A DNA stretch of 64,000 nt, from positions 1 to 64,000 of the forward strand of contig NZ_JAUYRV010000053.1 in assembly GCF_030696665.1 (NCBI RefSeq), given 5' to 3'. The DNA is from Novosphingobium sp. (GTDB lineage: Bacteria > Pseudomonadota > Alphaproteobacteria > Sphingomonadales > Sphingomonadaceae). Under the pieces are notes generated by a model. The model did not search any database. It had not been told where the DNA came from and saw nothing but the letters and a program-made list of their open reading frames with translations. This document shows, piece after piece, positions 34,746 to 43,439 of the stretch (position 1 is its first letter; each line of letters opens with the position of its first letter). The translations under genes and the position numbers were made by a program.

Positions 34746-35144
34746 TTGAGCACCAATCAGGACGCCTGGAAGCAGGGCTGTGAAACGGTCGATGCCGTGT
34801 ATGGCCCGGGCTATTCCGACATGATGCAGCCGTACAAGGAGCATCGCTTCAATCAGGAGATCGTGAACAACCAGTTCGGCAACCTGTGGGCCGACCCGGC
34901 GCTGACCATCCGCGAAAAGCGGTTGATGGTGCTGGGGCTTACCACCATGCTGGGGCGGCCAGACCTGATCGAAACGCAGATCACAGGCGGGCTGCTGAAC
35001 GACGAGTTCACCGACGAGCAGCTCGAATTCATCCCGCATTTCCTGCTGTTCTATGCAGGCGCAGGCAATGCCTCGGCGCTGTTTCGGGGGATTGAAGCGG
35101 CAAAAGCCAAGGTTCAGGCGGCCAAATCGGCTGATGGCGGATAA
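34746..35144 (+). CDS. Carboxymuconolactone-decarboxylase (CMD/AhpD-fold) protein
   Basis: The 132-residue all-alpha CMD-family protein has NQFGNLWADPALTIREKRLM, LGLTTMLGRPDLIETQITGG and FIPHFLLFYAGAGNAS. The AhpD-type CxxC is absent, so a decarboxylase or lactone-related role is likelier than a redox one, though the fold is functionally diverse. I chose the TTG start at 34746: it has AGGAGAAACCAGC upstream and follows the previous stop by 28 bp, whereas an upstream ATG at 34707 lies inside the preceding gene. The stop TAATG overlaps the AraC start. Confidence 0.82.
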   Translation: MSTNQDAWKQGCETVDAVYGPGYSDMMQPYKEHRFNQEIVNNQFGNLWADPALTIREKRLMVLGLTTMLGRPDLIETQITGGLLNDEFTDEQLEFIPHFLLFYAGAGNASALFRGIEAAKAKVQAAKSADGG

Positions 35145-36061
35145 TGATGCAGCATTTGGCATTGTCGGAATCCAACGCCAAACTGATCCGGCCGGAAAGC
35201 GACTGGTCGCTGCAGAACCGTGAGTTCGTGCATGATTTTGAAATCGTCGCCCGGTTTGCATCACATGATCTGACGATGGATATTCGGCAGTACGAATGGG
35301 TCAGGCCGTCTGCCGGGCATTTGATGCCACAGAAGCACTACCTCGACATTTCGCTGGACGGCAGTTTGCGCCGCAGCCTGCTACAATCAGAACGCTGGAC
35401 GGAGCCGCAGTATTCGGGCGGTGTGCTCTACCTGCCGCCCAACGTGCGATATTGGGGCCAGCCTGCACTGGAAAAGCGCAACCTGCTGTGCCTGTCGTTC
35501 GGCGATGCGTTCCTGGCCAATGTCTTCGATGGCGAGAATCCGCTGACTGCGGCCATCCCCCATGCTGACATTCAGAACGTGGCGTTGCGCCGCTATCTGC
35601 TGGCAATGGCGAGTGAACTGTCTGCGCCGGGCTTTGCTGCGGGCACCTTGCTGGAATCGCTGGCGGTTGGCGCCACGGTCGAACTGGCGCGCTGGTCTCA
35701 ACTGGTGTCCGATCCGGGTGGCGGCTTTGTCCTGCCACATCAGGCCAAACGGATTGAAGAATTTATCCGGGGCAACCTGTCCAGCGCGTTGAGCATTTCG
35801 GACATAGGCCGCGCCTGCGGGATGAGCACGCGCAACGTGGCGCGCGTGTTCAAGCAGGCGACCGGCGGCAGCATCGGCGATTTCATCGCACGGTGCCGGA
35901 TCGATCTGGCCAAGGAACTGCTGGAATCGGACAACTTCCGCATCAAGGAAATAAGCTGGCGGTGTGGTTTCCGCAGCTCTTCAGCGTTTTCGGCGGCGTT
36001 CCGCGCTGCGACCGGCATGACCCCGCGCGATTACAAGCTGCGCCCGGGGATGTTGCAGTAG
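35144..36061 (+). CDS. AraC-family transcriptional regulator
   Basis: The 305-residue regulator has an N-terminal sensor domain (residues 1-190) and a C-terminal double helix-turn-helix (IEEFIRGNLSSALSISDIGR, then CGMSTRNVARVFKQATG, then ISWRCGFRSSSAFSAAFRAA). AraC members usually bind asymmetric direct-repeat sites and activate catabolic genes. It is translationally coupled to the CMD gene (TAATG) and lies in a unit controlled by the palindrome at 34191, so it may be a second-tier regulator. It could recognise the direct repeats at 40142 or 48970 (conjecture). Confidence 0.91.
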   Translation: MMQHLALSESNAKLIRPESDWSLQNREFVHDFEIVARFASHDLTMDIRQYEWVRPSAGHLMPQKHYLDISLDGSLRRSLLQSERWTEPQYSGGVLYLPPNVRYWGQPALEKRNLLCLSFGDAFLANVFDGENPLTAAIPHADIQNVALRRYLLAMASELSAPGFAAGTLLESLAVGATVELARWSQLVSDPGGGFVLPHQAKRIEEFIRGNLSSALSISDIGRACGMSTRNVARVFKQATGGSIGDFIARCRIDLAKELLESDNFRIKEISWRCGFRSSSAFSAAFRAATGMTPRDYKLRPGMLQ

Positions 36062-36105
36062 GCAACGCACCCCGAACCCATTTTTGGTATCAGGAACAAG
36101 ATGAT

Positions 36106-36906
36106 ATGAGCAGGCTTGAAGGTAAAGTGGCAATTGTCACCGGCGGCGGTGGCGGCATCGGTTCAGCCGTTGCGCGGCGGCTGGTGTCCGAAGGCGCACG
36201 CGTTGCCGTTGCCGATATTTTTGCAGAATCGGCCGAGCGCGTCGCGCATTCTCTGGGCGATGCGGCGATTGCGGTGGCATTTGACGCTGCCAGTGCGGAT
36301 TCGGTCAAGGCGCTGGTGGAACAGACGGTCAGCCATTTCGGCAAGCTGGATATCCTGCACAACAATGCCGCGATGACCGATCCGGTCAAATCGGCGCAGG
36401 ACACCACCGCCATCGATATCCCTATGGAAATCTGGCAGGAAATCCTTGACGTCAACCTGACCGGCTATCTGCTGGGGTGCCGTTATGCGATCCCGCACAT
36501 GATTGCCAACGGCGGCGGGTCGATCGTCAATACCGCGTCCAATTCGGGCACGGCGGGCGATCTGGCGCGCATCGCCTATGGATCGACCAAGGGCGCGATC
36601 ATTACGCTGACCAAGTATGTTGCCACGCAACATGGCACGCAGAATATCCGCTGCAACAGCATTGCGCCGGGCGTGGTGCTGACTGAAGCGCTGGACAAGA
36701 CGGTGCCCGGCCTGAAGGACATCATCAAGCGCCACATCCTGACGCCGGAATTTGGCACGCCGGATGATATTGCAGCGCTGGTGGCGTTTCTGGCGTCGGA
36801 TGAATCGCGCTACATCACGGGTGAGAACATCTCGATTTCGGGTGGCGGGCTGATCCATCAGCCACACTATGCCGATCTCAAGGCGTTCATGGAGGCCGCT
36901 GGCTAG
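36106..36906 (+). CDS. Short-chain dehydrogenase/reductase (4)
   Basis: The 266-residue classical SDR has TGGGGGIG near residue 12, VADIFAE (NAD-type acidic residue), HNNAAM, and S...Y-x3-K in TASNSGT...AYGSTKGAI. It is paralogous to the SDR at 9345, including the C-terminal HxP(Y)YAD tail, so it may act on an equivalent hydroxyl. The ATG at 36106 is preceded by CAGGAACAAG; a longer frame from 35893 is a shadow of araC. The stop overlaps that of the convergent MDR gene by 3 bp. Confidence 0.9.
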   Translation: MSRLEGKVAIVTGGGGGIGSAVARRLVSEGARVAVADIFAESAERVAHSLGDAAIAVAFDAASADSVKALVEQTVSHFGKLDILHNNAAMTDPVKSAQDTTAIDIPMEIWQEILDVNLTGYLLGCRYAIPHMIANGGGSIVNTASNSGTAGDLARIAYGSTKGAIITLTKYVATQHGTQNIRCNSIAPGVVLTEALDKTVPGLKDIIKRHILTPEFGTPDDIAALVAFLASDESRYITGENISISGGGLIHQPHYADLKAFMEAAG

Positions 36907-37910
36907 ACCAGTTGAACGATGCGCTTGCCCCGGTTCTCTCCCCGGTAAAGTCCGGCCAGAGCATCGGGGCAGGCCTCGATCCCCGAAAGCACATCTTCCT
37001 GATAGGTCAGGCGACCTTCGGCGATCCAGCTGCGCAGGGTGGCCACGGTCTCGTCCAGCCGGTCCATGTGATCGAACAGGACGAAGCCTTCCATCCGTGC
37101 GCGCTTGACCAGCAGGTGCCGTTCCACGCGCGGCCCTTCGGGCCACGGCTCCCAGCGATCATACGATGCGGTGCCGCAGACAACGACGCGCGCCTTTTGC
37201 GCCAGATGGGGCATCACGGCGTCGGAGATGGCGCCTGCGGTGTTGTCGAAATAGATGTCGATGCCTGCAGGGCATAGCGCGGCAAGGCGCGCGCCGACAT
37301 CCTCTGCGCGGTAATCGATGGCGGCATCATAGCCGAACAGTTCCACGCAATCGCGCACTTTGGCGGGTCCGCCCGTAATCCCGATGGTGCGGCAGCCGTG
37401 GATGCGCGCAATCTGGCCAACCGCCGAGCCGACTGCACCTGCGGCGGTCGAGACGACTACCGTCTGGCCGGGTTTGGGTTCGCCAATGGTGGTCAGCGCC
37501 AGCAGCGCGGTCATGCCATTCAGGCCGAGGATGCCGAGCGCCATTTTCGCTTCGGCCGGCGATGTGCGCTGGACGATGCGGTCAGCGCCAACGGCGGCGT
37601 AGTCCTGCCAGCCGAACCAGCCTGTGACATATTCGCCGACCGCGTAATCGGGGTTGCGTGAGGCGACGATTTTACCCGAGCACAGGCTGCGCATGACATC
37701 GCCGATGGCGACGGGCGCGGCATAGTTGCCCACATCGGCGATCCAGCCACGCATGGCGGGGTCGACCGACAGGTAGTGGTTGCGCACCAGTATCTCACCC
37801 GGCGCAGGGTCCGGGACCGGTGCATCGACGATTGCAAAGTCGCTTGCTTGCGCGACCCCCGCTGGCCGGTTGACCAGCAGGACACGGGCGTTGATCGCCT
37901 GCGTGTTCAT
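36903..37910 (-). CDS. NADP-dependent MDR oxidoreductase (prostaglandin-reductase/CurA-like)
   Basis: The 335-residue zinc-independent MDR protein of the leukotriene-B4/2-alkenal reductase group has DPAMRGWI, TGWFGWQDYAAV, the Rossmann loop STAAGAVGSAVGQIARIHG near residue 155 and YFDNTAGAISDAV. Members reduce alpha,beta-unsaturated ketones with NADPH. It starts 6 bp after the KstD-like flavoprotein gene in the same operon. That pairing of a Delta-dehydrogenase-like enzyme with an enone reductase suggests opposite redox steps on a ring enone. Confidence 0.89.
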   Translation of the reverse strand: MNTQAINARVLLVNRPAGVAQASDFAIVDAPVPDPAPGEILVRNHYLSVDPAMRGWIADVGNYAAPVAIGDVMRSLCSGKIVASRNPDYAVGEYVTGWFGWQDYAAVGADRIVQRTSPAEAKMALGILGLNGMTALLALTTIGEPKPGQTVVVSTAAGAVGSAVGQIARIHGCRTIGITGGPAKVRDCVELFGYDAAIDYRAEDVGARLAALCPAGIDIYFDNTAGAISDAVMPHLAQKARVVVCGTASYDRWEPWPEGPRVERHLLVKRARMEGFVLFDHMDRLDETVATLRSWIAEGRLTYQEDVLSGIEACPDALAGLYRGENRGKRIVQLV

Positions 37911-37916
37911 CGGGCG

Positions 37917-39575
37917 TCAGCTGGCAAGGCTGCGCGCCGCGATATAGCCCAGCGTCATCGCCGGGCCGACATTGCAGCCATGCGCAGGAGCGTGGCCGCG
38001 CCAGAGCGAGTTGGCGTCCAAACCCGCCGCGTGCAGGCCGGGAATGACTTTGCCCGCGGCATCGAGAACGCGTGCCTGCCCATCGATGCGCAGGCCAACC
38101 GTGGTGGAGCCATCTCCGGGGAAAATCTTCACCGCATAGAACGGCGCTGTCTCGATCGGGCCGAGGCAGGCGTTGGGCATGTGGCGCGGATCGCCCAGAT
38201 CCCGGTCGAGGGCGGAGGCGCCCTTCTGGAATTCAGGGTCCACGCCGGTCTTGCCATATGTGTTCATGGCCGATGCCGTCTTTACGAGAGCTGAGGCATC
38301 GACGCCGATCTTTCCGGCGAGTTCGGCCAGTGTTGCACCTTCGACAAGATAGCCCGCCGCCACCAGCTTCTTGATCCCGCCGCCGCCGGGAAGCGACAGG
38401 CCCAGGCCGTACTTCTTGACGAAGGAGGCATCGGCGACAAGCCATGCAGGCACCGCGCCTGCCTTGTGCATGTATTCGACAAAAGTGTTCGACGCCTCGT
38501 TGCCGAAGCGCTTGCCCGATTTGTCGACCGCGATGCAGCCGGGCTTGGCCATATCGATCAGGTGGGCGTAGATCGCCTTGGTGCCATCGGGCTTGATCAT
38601 GGTGGAAACGACCGACCACACTCCGTTGGCGACGTTTTCACCATCAATGGTGCCGCCTGCTTCAAGGCCCATGTTCATGCCGTCGCCAGTATTGCACCCT
38701 GCCATGATCGAGATGTGCTGATCGGGAAAGGGCATGTACGCGCGGCGCAGCTGTTCGTTGGCCGAAAAGCCGCCTGTGGCCAGAATGACGCCCTTTTTCG
38801 CGCTGAGGTTCAGCGCCTTTCCATCGCGTTCCACCCGAATTCCGGTGATACCGTCGGGTCCGCCGATCAGACCGGTTACGCCAGTATTGCGCCACAGCGT
38901 GACACCGGCATCATGCGCCGAGCGCAGCAGACGGGCGGCCAGCGCATTGCCCATCGTGATGCGTGATCCCCGCTTGCGCCCCATCATCTTGTCCAGCGCG
39001 TACTGGCCGACAATCTTCATCATGTAGAACATCGATTTGGGCGAAGACTTCATCGCGTCAAGGTGCGGCAGATCGGGCAGATCGACCATGAACCCGACTG
39101 GCGCATTGAATTCGCTGCGCGGCAGGCGCAACTGATCGGCATAGCCATTCAGCTTCTGCGTGCGGTATTCAAGCGGGCGCAGCAGGCGACCGTCCTTGCT
39201 GGCGCCTTCGATTTCGGGGTGCCAATCGGGCGAATGATCGGCGAGCGCAAAGACGACTTCGGTCTGATCTTCCAGAAAGCGCACCATTTCAGGGCCGGCC
39301 TGCAGATAAGCGTCGAGTGCCGGGGCGTTCAGCTTTTCGCCAACCAGCGTGCCGATGTATTTGCGCGCGGCACCTGCCGGTTCGGGGATGCCTGCCGCGA
39401 TCTGGTGGTGGTTGCCCGGAATCCATATGCCTCCGCCCGAAATTGCAGTGGTGCCGCCGAACACGTCTGTCTTTTCCACGACCAGAACCCTCAGGCCCTT
39501 GCGCGCAGCGGTGACTGCTGCGGTAAGGCCGGCTGCGCCAGATCCTATGACGATCGCGTCCCACTCGTTGCTCAT
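37917..39575 (-). CDS. FAD-dependent dehydrogenase, 3-ketosteroid-Delta-dehydrogenase/fumarate-reductase type
   Basis: The 552-residue flavoprotein has the N-terminal GxGxxG motif VIGSGAAGLTAAVTAARKG, FGGTTAISGGGIWIPGNH typical of KstD-like enzymes, and the C-terminal FAD contact LHAAGLDANSLWRGHAPAHG. KstD members dehydrogenate ring A of 3-ketosteroids; fumarate-reductase relatives reduce C=C bonds. No heme domain or signal peptide is present, so it is cytoplasmic. I chose the ATG at 39575 (GGGAGGGAATGT upstream). It heads a two-gene minus-strand unit and shares the palindrome at 39669 with the divergent SnoaL-like gene. Ring-dehydrogenation is the likely role; a steroid substrate is not proven. 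Confidence 0.88.
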   Translation of the reverse strand: MSNEWDAIVIGSGAAGLTAAVTAARKGLRVLVVEKTDVFGGTTAISGGGIWIPGNHHQIAAGIPEPAGAARKYIGTLVGEKLNAPALDAYLQAGPEMVRFLEDQTEVVFALADHSPDWHPEIEGASKDGRLLRPLEYRTQKLNGYADQLRLPRSEFNAPVGFMVDLPDLPHLDAMKSSPKSMFYMMKIVGQYALDKMMGRKRGSRITMGNALAARLLRSAHDAGVTLWRNTGVTGLIGGPDGITGIRVERDGKALNLSAKKGVILATGGFSANEQLRRAYMPFPDQHISIMAGCNTGDGMNMGLEAGGTIDGENVANGVWSVVSTMIKPDGTKAIYAHLIDMAKPGCIAVDKSGKRFGNEASNTFVEYMHKAGAVPAWLVADASFVKKYGLGLSLPGGGGIKKLVAAGYLVEGATLAELAGKIGVDASALVKTASAMNTYGKTGVDPEFQKGASALDRDLGDPRHMPNACLGPIETAPFYAVKIFPGDGSTTVGLRIDGQARVLDAAGKVIPGLHAAGLDANSLWRGHAPAHGCNVGPAMTLGYIAARSLAS

Positions 39576-39668
39576 ACATTCCCTCCCGGCAGGCCACTGG
39601 CCTTGCAGGCAGGCCGTGGCAGGCCTGCTCAATCGCCCTGCACGCTATCGGCGGATTATCAGCTATGA

Positions 39669-39684
39669 CCTACCGCAAGGAAGG
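39669..39684. promoter_or_regulatory. 16-bp cluster palindrome in divergent promoter
   Basis: CCTACC-GCAA-GGAAGG lies 60 bp before the SnoaL-like start at 39745 and 93 bp before the divergent flavoprotein start at 39575. Confidence 0.63.
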
Positions 39685-39744
39685 CGGCGGCGATTGCAGG
39701 GTGGTGATGATCCGTTTTGAACTGCACAAAAACGGAGAGCGACG

Positions 39745-40143
39745 ATGGGCACGATCACCGGCGACGACCGGATCGCGATAGCCGAACTGTTTGCACGTTA
39801 CTGCCACAGCGTCGATCATGATGACAGGCAGGGCTGGCTTGACCTGTTCACACCCGGCGGCACGTTCGAAGTGGCCGGTGTGATGCGGCTTGAAGGGCAT
39901 GAGCAGGTCGGCGCGATGCCGGGTGTGGTGGCAGAGCATGGCGGCGGCAAATGGCGGCACCAGATCACCAATATCGTTGTCGATGCAGGCGGCGATGCCG
40001 ACACCGCAATGGTGGCCGCCTATGGACTGGTCACGGACTGGGGCAACGAGGGAAAGCCGATGACGTTTTCCGACTATGCGATCACCCTGAACCGAGTGGA
40101 CGGGGCTTGGCGCATCGCCTCGTTGCTGGCCACGGCACCTTGA
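39745..40143 (+). CDS. SnoaL-like/NTF2-fold protein (5)
   Basis: The 132-residue protein has DRIAIAELFARYCHSVDHDD, WLDLFTPGGTFEVAG, WRHQITNIVVD and WRIASLLATAP. The Y/D/H pattern at the cone mouth is the arrangement used by scytalone-dehydratase and ketosteroid-isomerase-like members. A dehydratase or isomerase role is plausible. GGAGAGCGACG precedes the ATG. The stop overlaps the start of a 22-bp-period direct repeat ahead of the LLM gene. Confidence 0.84.
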   Translation: MGTITGDDRIAIAELFARYCHSVDHDDRQGWLDLFTPGGTFEVAGVMRLEGHEQVGAMPGVVAEHGGGKWRHQITNIVVDAGGDADTAMVAAYGLVTDWGNEGKPMTFSDYAITLNRVDGAWRIASLLATAP

Positions 40144-40184
40144 TATGTCTTGAAGGGCAGGGGGATATGCCTTGAAGGGCAGGG
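40142..40184 (+). repeat. Tandem direct repeat, 22-bp period
   Basis: Two 21-bp units at 40142-40162 and 40164-40184 differ at one base; the core is CTTGAAGGGCAGGG. They sit just upstream of the palindrome at 40195, two helical turns apart, as expected for an activator bound on one face of the DNA. Confidence 0.6.
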
Positions 40185-40194
40185 ACTGGCAAAC

Positions 40195-40210
40195 CCTGTC
40201 TGGCGGTAGG
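40195..40210. promoter_or_regulatory. 16-bp cluster palindrome (LLM gene promoter)
   Basis: CCTGTC-TGGC-GGTAGG lies 54 bp before the LLM start at 40265 and directly downstream of the tandem direct repeat. Confidence 0.65.
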
Positions 40211-40264
40211 GGGTTTTGCACCAGCCATCCTGCACGGCAGCATGAATTCAATAAGGTAGAGACA

Positions 40265-41344
40265 ATGACGCAGATCGAACCCGGCGCACAGGCACTTTTT
40301 GACAAGTTCGGCACCTATATCCTTCCGGGCCGGGTCAGCGATCCGCGCCGGGGGATTGAAGAGGCCATTGAGGCCGAGCGTATCGGCCTTGGTTGCGTGT
40401 GGATTTCCGAACGCTTTGCGTTGAAGGAACCGGCGGTGCTGGCAGGCGCGGTATCGCAGGCCACATCGAAGATCCGCATTACCGGCACCTTTTATGCCAC
40501 GATGCGCCACCCCATCGTCACCGCGAGCACCGCGAACCTGATGCAGGCGATGTCGGGCGACCGTTTCCGCGTGATGTTTGCCCGCGCCGTGCCTGCCTAC
40601 ATGAAGATGATGGGCGCAGCGCCGATCACAATGGACCGGCTGGCCGATACCATCGCGATCATGAAAAGCCTGTGGGCCGGTGAGACGGTGAAATATGACG
40701 GGATCATGGGCAACTTTCCCAATTTGAAGCTGACCGACAAGTACGACGGTCCGCTGCCCCCGATCATCTTTACGGCTATCGGGCCGAAGTCGCTCGAATT
40801 TGCAGGATCACATTGCGACGGCGTGCTGCTGCACCCGTTCGTATCGCCGCAGGGCGTGCGCAACAGCGTGAAGATTGTGCGGGATTCTGCCGAAAAGGCC
40901 GGGCGCGATCCGATGTCCGTGCGCATCTATCACAACATCATCGTTGCCCCCGATCTGCCCAAGGACGAGGAAGACGCGGTTGTGCGTGGCCGCGCGATCA
41001 CATATTTCGAATTGCCCGGCTTTGGCGACCTGATCGTCGAGATCAATGAATGGGACAAGTCGGTGCTCGACCAGATCCGCGCCCATCCCAAAATCGCCTG
41101 CCTGAACGGCAAGCCCGCCGATCAGGCCTATACCCGGCAGGAACTGGTCGATGTGGGCGAACTGCTGCCGCAGCAGTGGATCGATGAAGGCGCGGCCGTG
41201 GGCACGGCAGCGCAGTGCGCCGACCAGTTGATGGCCTACCTTGATGCAGGCGCGGACGAAATCCTGCTGCACGGTGCCGGGCCAAAGGACATGGGGCCGC
41301 TGACCACCGAACTGAAGCGCGCGCTGGCCGCCAAGGGCTTCTGA
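40265..41344 (+). CDS. LLM-class flavin-dependent oxidoreductase (2), F420-type subgroup
   Basis: The 359-residue luciferase-like TIM barrel starts LFDKFGTYILPGRVSDPRRG and contains GCVWISERFALKEPAVLAGA, LMQAMSGDRFRVMFARAV and TAIGPKSLEFAGSHCDGVLL. It resembles mycobacterial-type F420-dependent subfamilies more than alkanal monooxygenases, but no F420 genes are in view and FMN is possible. I chose the ATG at 40265, preceded by AAGGTAGAGACA. It is apparently monocistronic, with both a direct repeat and a palindrome upstream. Confidence 0.87.
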   Translation: MTQIEPGAQALFDKFGTYILPGRVSDPRRGIEEAIEAERIGLGCVWISERFALKEPAVLAGAVSQATSKIRITGTFYATMRHPIVTASTANLMQAMSGDRFRVMFARAVPAYMKMMGAAPITMDRLADTIAIMKSLWAGETVKYDGIMGNFPNLKLTDKYDGPLPPIIFTAIGPKSLEFAGSHCDGVLLHPFVSPQGVRNSVKIVRDSAEKAGRDPMSVRIYHNIIVAPDLPKDEEDAVVRGRAITYFELPGFGDLIVEINEWDKSVLDQIRAHPKIACLNGKPADQAYTRQELVDVGELLPQQWIDEGAAVGTAAQCADQLMAYLDAGADEILLHGAGPKDMGPLTTELKRALAAKGF

Positions 41345-41350
41345 CCCCAC

Positions 41351-41366
41351 CCTTTCCCCCGGCAGG
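41351..41366. promoter_or_regulatory. 16-bp cluster palindrome (sulfotransferase operon promoter)
   Basis: CCTTTC-CCCC-GGCAGG followed by TTG, 81 bp before the sulfotransferase start and 7 bp after the LLM stop. Confidence 0.62.
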
Positions 41367-41378
41367 TTGCGGTGCGGC

Positions 41379-41417
41379 CTGTCGGGACCAGCTTTGATAG
41401 GCACACGGTCCCGACAG
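41379..41417 (+). other. Leader inverted repeat before the sulfotransferase gene
   Basis: A perfect 11-bp inverted repeat, CTGTCGGGACC at 41379-41389 and GGTCCCGACAG at 41407-41417, with a 17-nt loop. It lies between the palindrome at 41351 and the start codon, without a U tract. It could be the LLM-gene terminator, a transcript leader hairpin or a second operator. Confidence 0.5.
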
Positions 41418-41447
41418 CGGACCGGTGCCCGGGATAGGGAATGACGC

Positions 41448-42656
41448 ATGGCGCTGGCCGAAGCATCCGAAGCAATCGCCCCGTTGGACGCAGACGCGCT
41501 GATTGCCGATGCACAGGCACAGACGGGCTACACCGATTTCGGACCCGACCTCAGCTTCATGACCGGCTTTCGCGAACTGGTGAAAGCAGTCGAGGCAATG
41601 GACCCGCCGCCGCAATTGCGCGCCACGGCCAAAGCCAACATCACCAAGATCCTGTCGATGCGCCTTCGCATGGCCGAAGATGACCGCAACCATCCCGAAA
41701 TTGCCGCGCAGGACGTGGGATCGCCGCTGATCGTGTGCGGATTGCCGCGCACCGGCACGACAATCACGTATGACCTGCTGTGTCTTGATCCAGCGGCCCG
41801 CGCGCCGACCGAATGGGAATGGTATATCCCGTGGCCCGCGCCGGAAAAGGCTACGTTCGATACAGACCCGCGCATCGGGCAGGTGCAGGCGATCTATGAA
41901 AACTGGCTGGCGCATGCGCCGCAGCTTGCCGATATTCAGCGGATGGACTGCACGCAGCCGGGCGAATGCAACCACGGCATGATGATGCATTTTGCCAGCA
42001 CCAACTTCCCCGCCGAACTGGGCGTGCCCGATTTTGCCAAGTGGTTGCTTAGCACGGTGGCCGAGGGGCAATATGCCACGCACAAGCGCCTGCTCCAGCA
42101 GTTTCAGTGGAAGGGACCGCAAGGGCGCTGGACGCTGAAATCGCCGCAGCACCTGTTCGATCTGCCGGGATTGGTCGAGGCCTATCCCGACGCGATGCTG
42201 GTATGGACGCACCGCGATCCGGTGCTGACGTTCTCGTCGCTGTCGAGCATGATCGCTGCGTTCCTTGCCGCTGTGGGCGCGGACAAGGATATGAAGGCCG
42301 TGGGCCGCAGCGTGTTCGAAACGTGGAGCGAAGGGCTGGAGCGCGGCCTCAAGGCGCGCGATGCACGCCCCGACATTGCCGAACGCATCATCGACCTTGG
42401 GCATAGCGAAGTGGTGGCCGACCCGATGGGATCGATCCGCCGCATCTATGACCGCTTCGGCCTGCCGTTCACGCCCGAGCACGAAACGCGCATTACGCAG
42501 TTTCTGACGGAGAATTCGGCGGCCAAGCGGCTTGGGAAGCACAAGCATAGCGCGCAGCAGTTCGGCATCGATCCGGATGAAGTGCGCGAACGGCTTGCCC
42601 CTTACTACGCGCGGTTCGGGCACCTGTTGGCACCGCTTCCCAAGAACGCAGGGTAA
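41448..42656 (+). CDS. Sulfotransferase-family protein
   Basis: The 402-residue P-loop-like sulfotransferase fold has the PAPS 5'-phosphosulfate loop CGLPRTGTTITYDLL near residue 97 and the 3'-phosphate-binding region WTHRDPVLTFSSLSSM near 250. WTLKSPQHLF carries the conserved Lys-Ser. It would transfer sulfate to a hydroxyl, unexpected in a purely catabolic operon; many bacterial homologues are unassigned and may act in signalling or protection. It is first in an operon with an SDR (6 bp), the 421-residue protein and a VOC protein. Confidence 0.88.
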   Translation: MALAEASEAIAPLDADALIADAQAQTGYTDFGPDLSFMTGFRELVKAVEAMDPPPQLRATAKANITKILSMRLRMAEDDRNHPEIAAQDVGSPLIVCGLPRTGTTITYDLLCLDPAARAPTEWEWYIPWPAPEKATFDTDPRIGQVQAIYENWLAHAPQLADIQRMDCTQPGECNHGMMMHFASTNFPAELGVPDFAKWLLSTVAEGQYATHKRLLQQFQWKGPQGRWTLKSPQHLFDLPGLVEAYPDAMLVWTHRDPVLTFSSLSSMIAAFLAAVGADKDMKAVGRSVFETWSEGLERGLKARDARPDIAERIIDLGHSEVVADPMGSIRRIYDRFGLPFTPEHETRITQFLTENSAAKRLGKHKHSAQQFGIDPDEVRERLAPYYARFGHLLAPLPKNAG

Positions 42657-42662
42657 TTACCG

Positions 42663-43439
42663 ATGAGCGTACTCGACCGTTTCCGGCTTGATGGCCGCAC
42701 CGCAATCCTGACCGGCGTTGGGCCCGGCGTGGGCGAACACGTGGCCAAGGCTTATGCCGAACTTGGCGCAAACGTGGTGATTTCCGCGCGCAGCCAGGAC
42801 CGGCTTGATCGTATTGCCAGTGAAATCAACGCACTTGGCGGCGGCAGGGCGCGTGCGGTGGCCGTGGACGCGGCGAACAAGGCAGACCTGCAAAAGCTGG
42901 TTGATACGGCGCACGATGCGTTCGGACCGATCCATATTGTATTCAACAACGCCGCCGCCGGCGTGGTCTATGCCGCCCAGGGCGGGCTGTGGGCAAACAC
43001 CGACGAAGTGTGGCAGACCGCGATGGACGTGAACGTCATGGCGACATGGCGATTGGTGGAAATGACCGAGGCCGATATGAAGGCCCACTGCAAGGGCAGC
43101 GTCATTTCGGTGCAGAGTTGCGGCGGATTTACCCCGATCCCGCCTGCCGTTGCCTATGGCGTGAGCAAGGCCGCACTGCTGTTTCTGGTGCGCGAACTGG
43201 CCAAGACGCAGGCCCCGCATACGCGCATCAATTGCCTGTGCGTGGGATCGATGAGTCCCGATGGGCAGGAGGCGGAAATCCATCGCGGGCTTGCGCTGGC
43301 CGAACGCAACGCGATCAAGCGCTTTGGCGCGGCTGACGAGGCAGTGGGCGCGGCAATACTGCTGGCAAGCGATGCATCGAGCTACACCACTGGCAGCACG
43401 ATCTTTACCGAAGGCGGGCGCGTGGGGACGATCTCGTGA
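42663..43439 (+). CDS. Short-chain dehydrogenase/reductase (5)
   Basis: The 258-residue classical SDR has TGVGPGVG (unusual Val and Pro in the loop), ISARSQDRLD (Arg pattern that favours NADP), FNNAAAGVV, and S...Y-x3-K in SVQSCGGF...AYGVSKAAL. It catalyses carbonyl reduction or alcohol oxidation. It follows the sulfotransferase by 6 bp, and its stop overlaps the GTG start of the next gene (GTGA), so all are co-translated. Confidence 0.9.
   Translation: MSVLDRFRLDGRTAILTGVGPGVGEHVAKAYAELGANVVISARSQDRLDRIASEINALGGGRARAVAVDAANKADLQKLVDTAHDAFGPIHIVFNNAAAGVVYAAQGGLWANTDEVWQTAMDVNVMATWRLVEMTEADMKAHCKGSVISVQSCGGFTPIPPAVAYGVSKAALLFLVRELAKTQAPHTRINCLCVGSMSPDGQEAEIHRGLALAERNAIKRFGAADEAVGAAILLASDASSYTTGSTIFTEGGRVGTIS

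Noticed and set aside
37917..39575. Naming the flavoprotein as 3-ketosteroid-Delta1-dehydrogenase and the cluster as steroid degradation
   Set aside because: The KstD-like fold is also used on other enones, and diagnostic steroid ring-cleavage genes are missing, so only the family is called.
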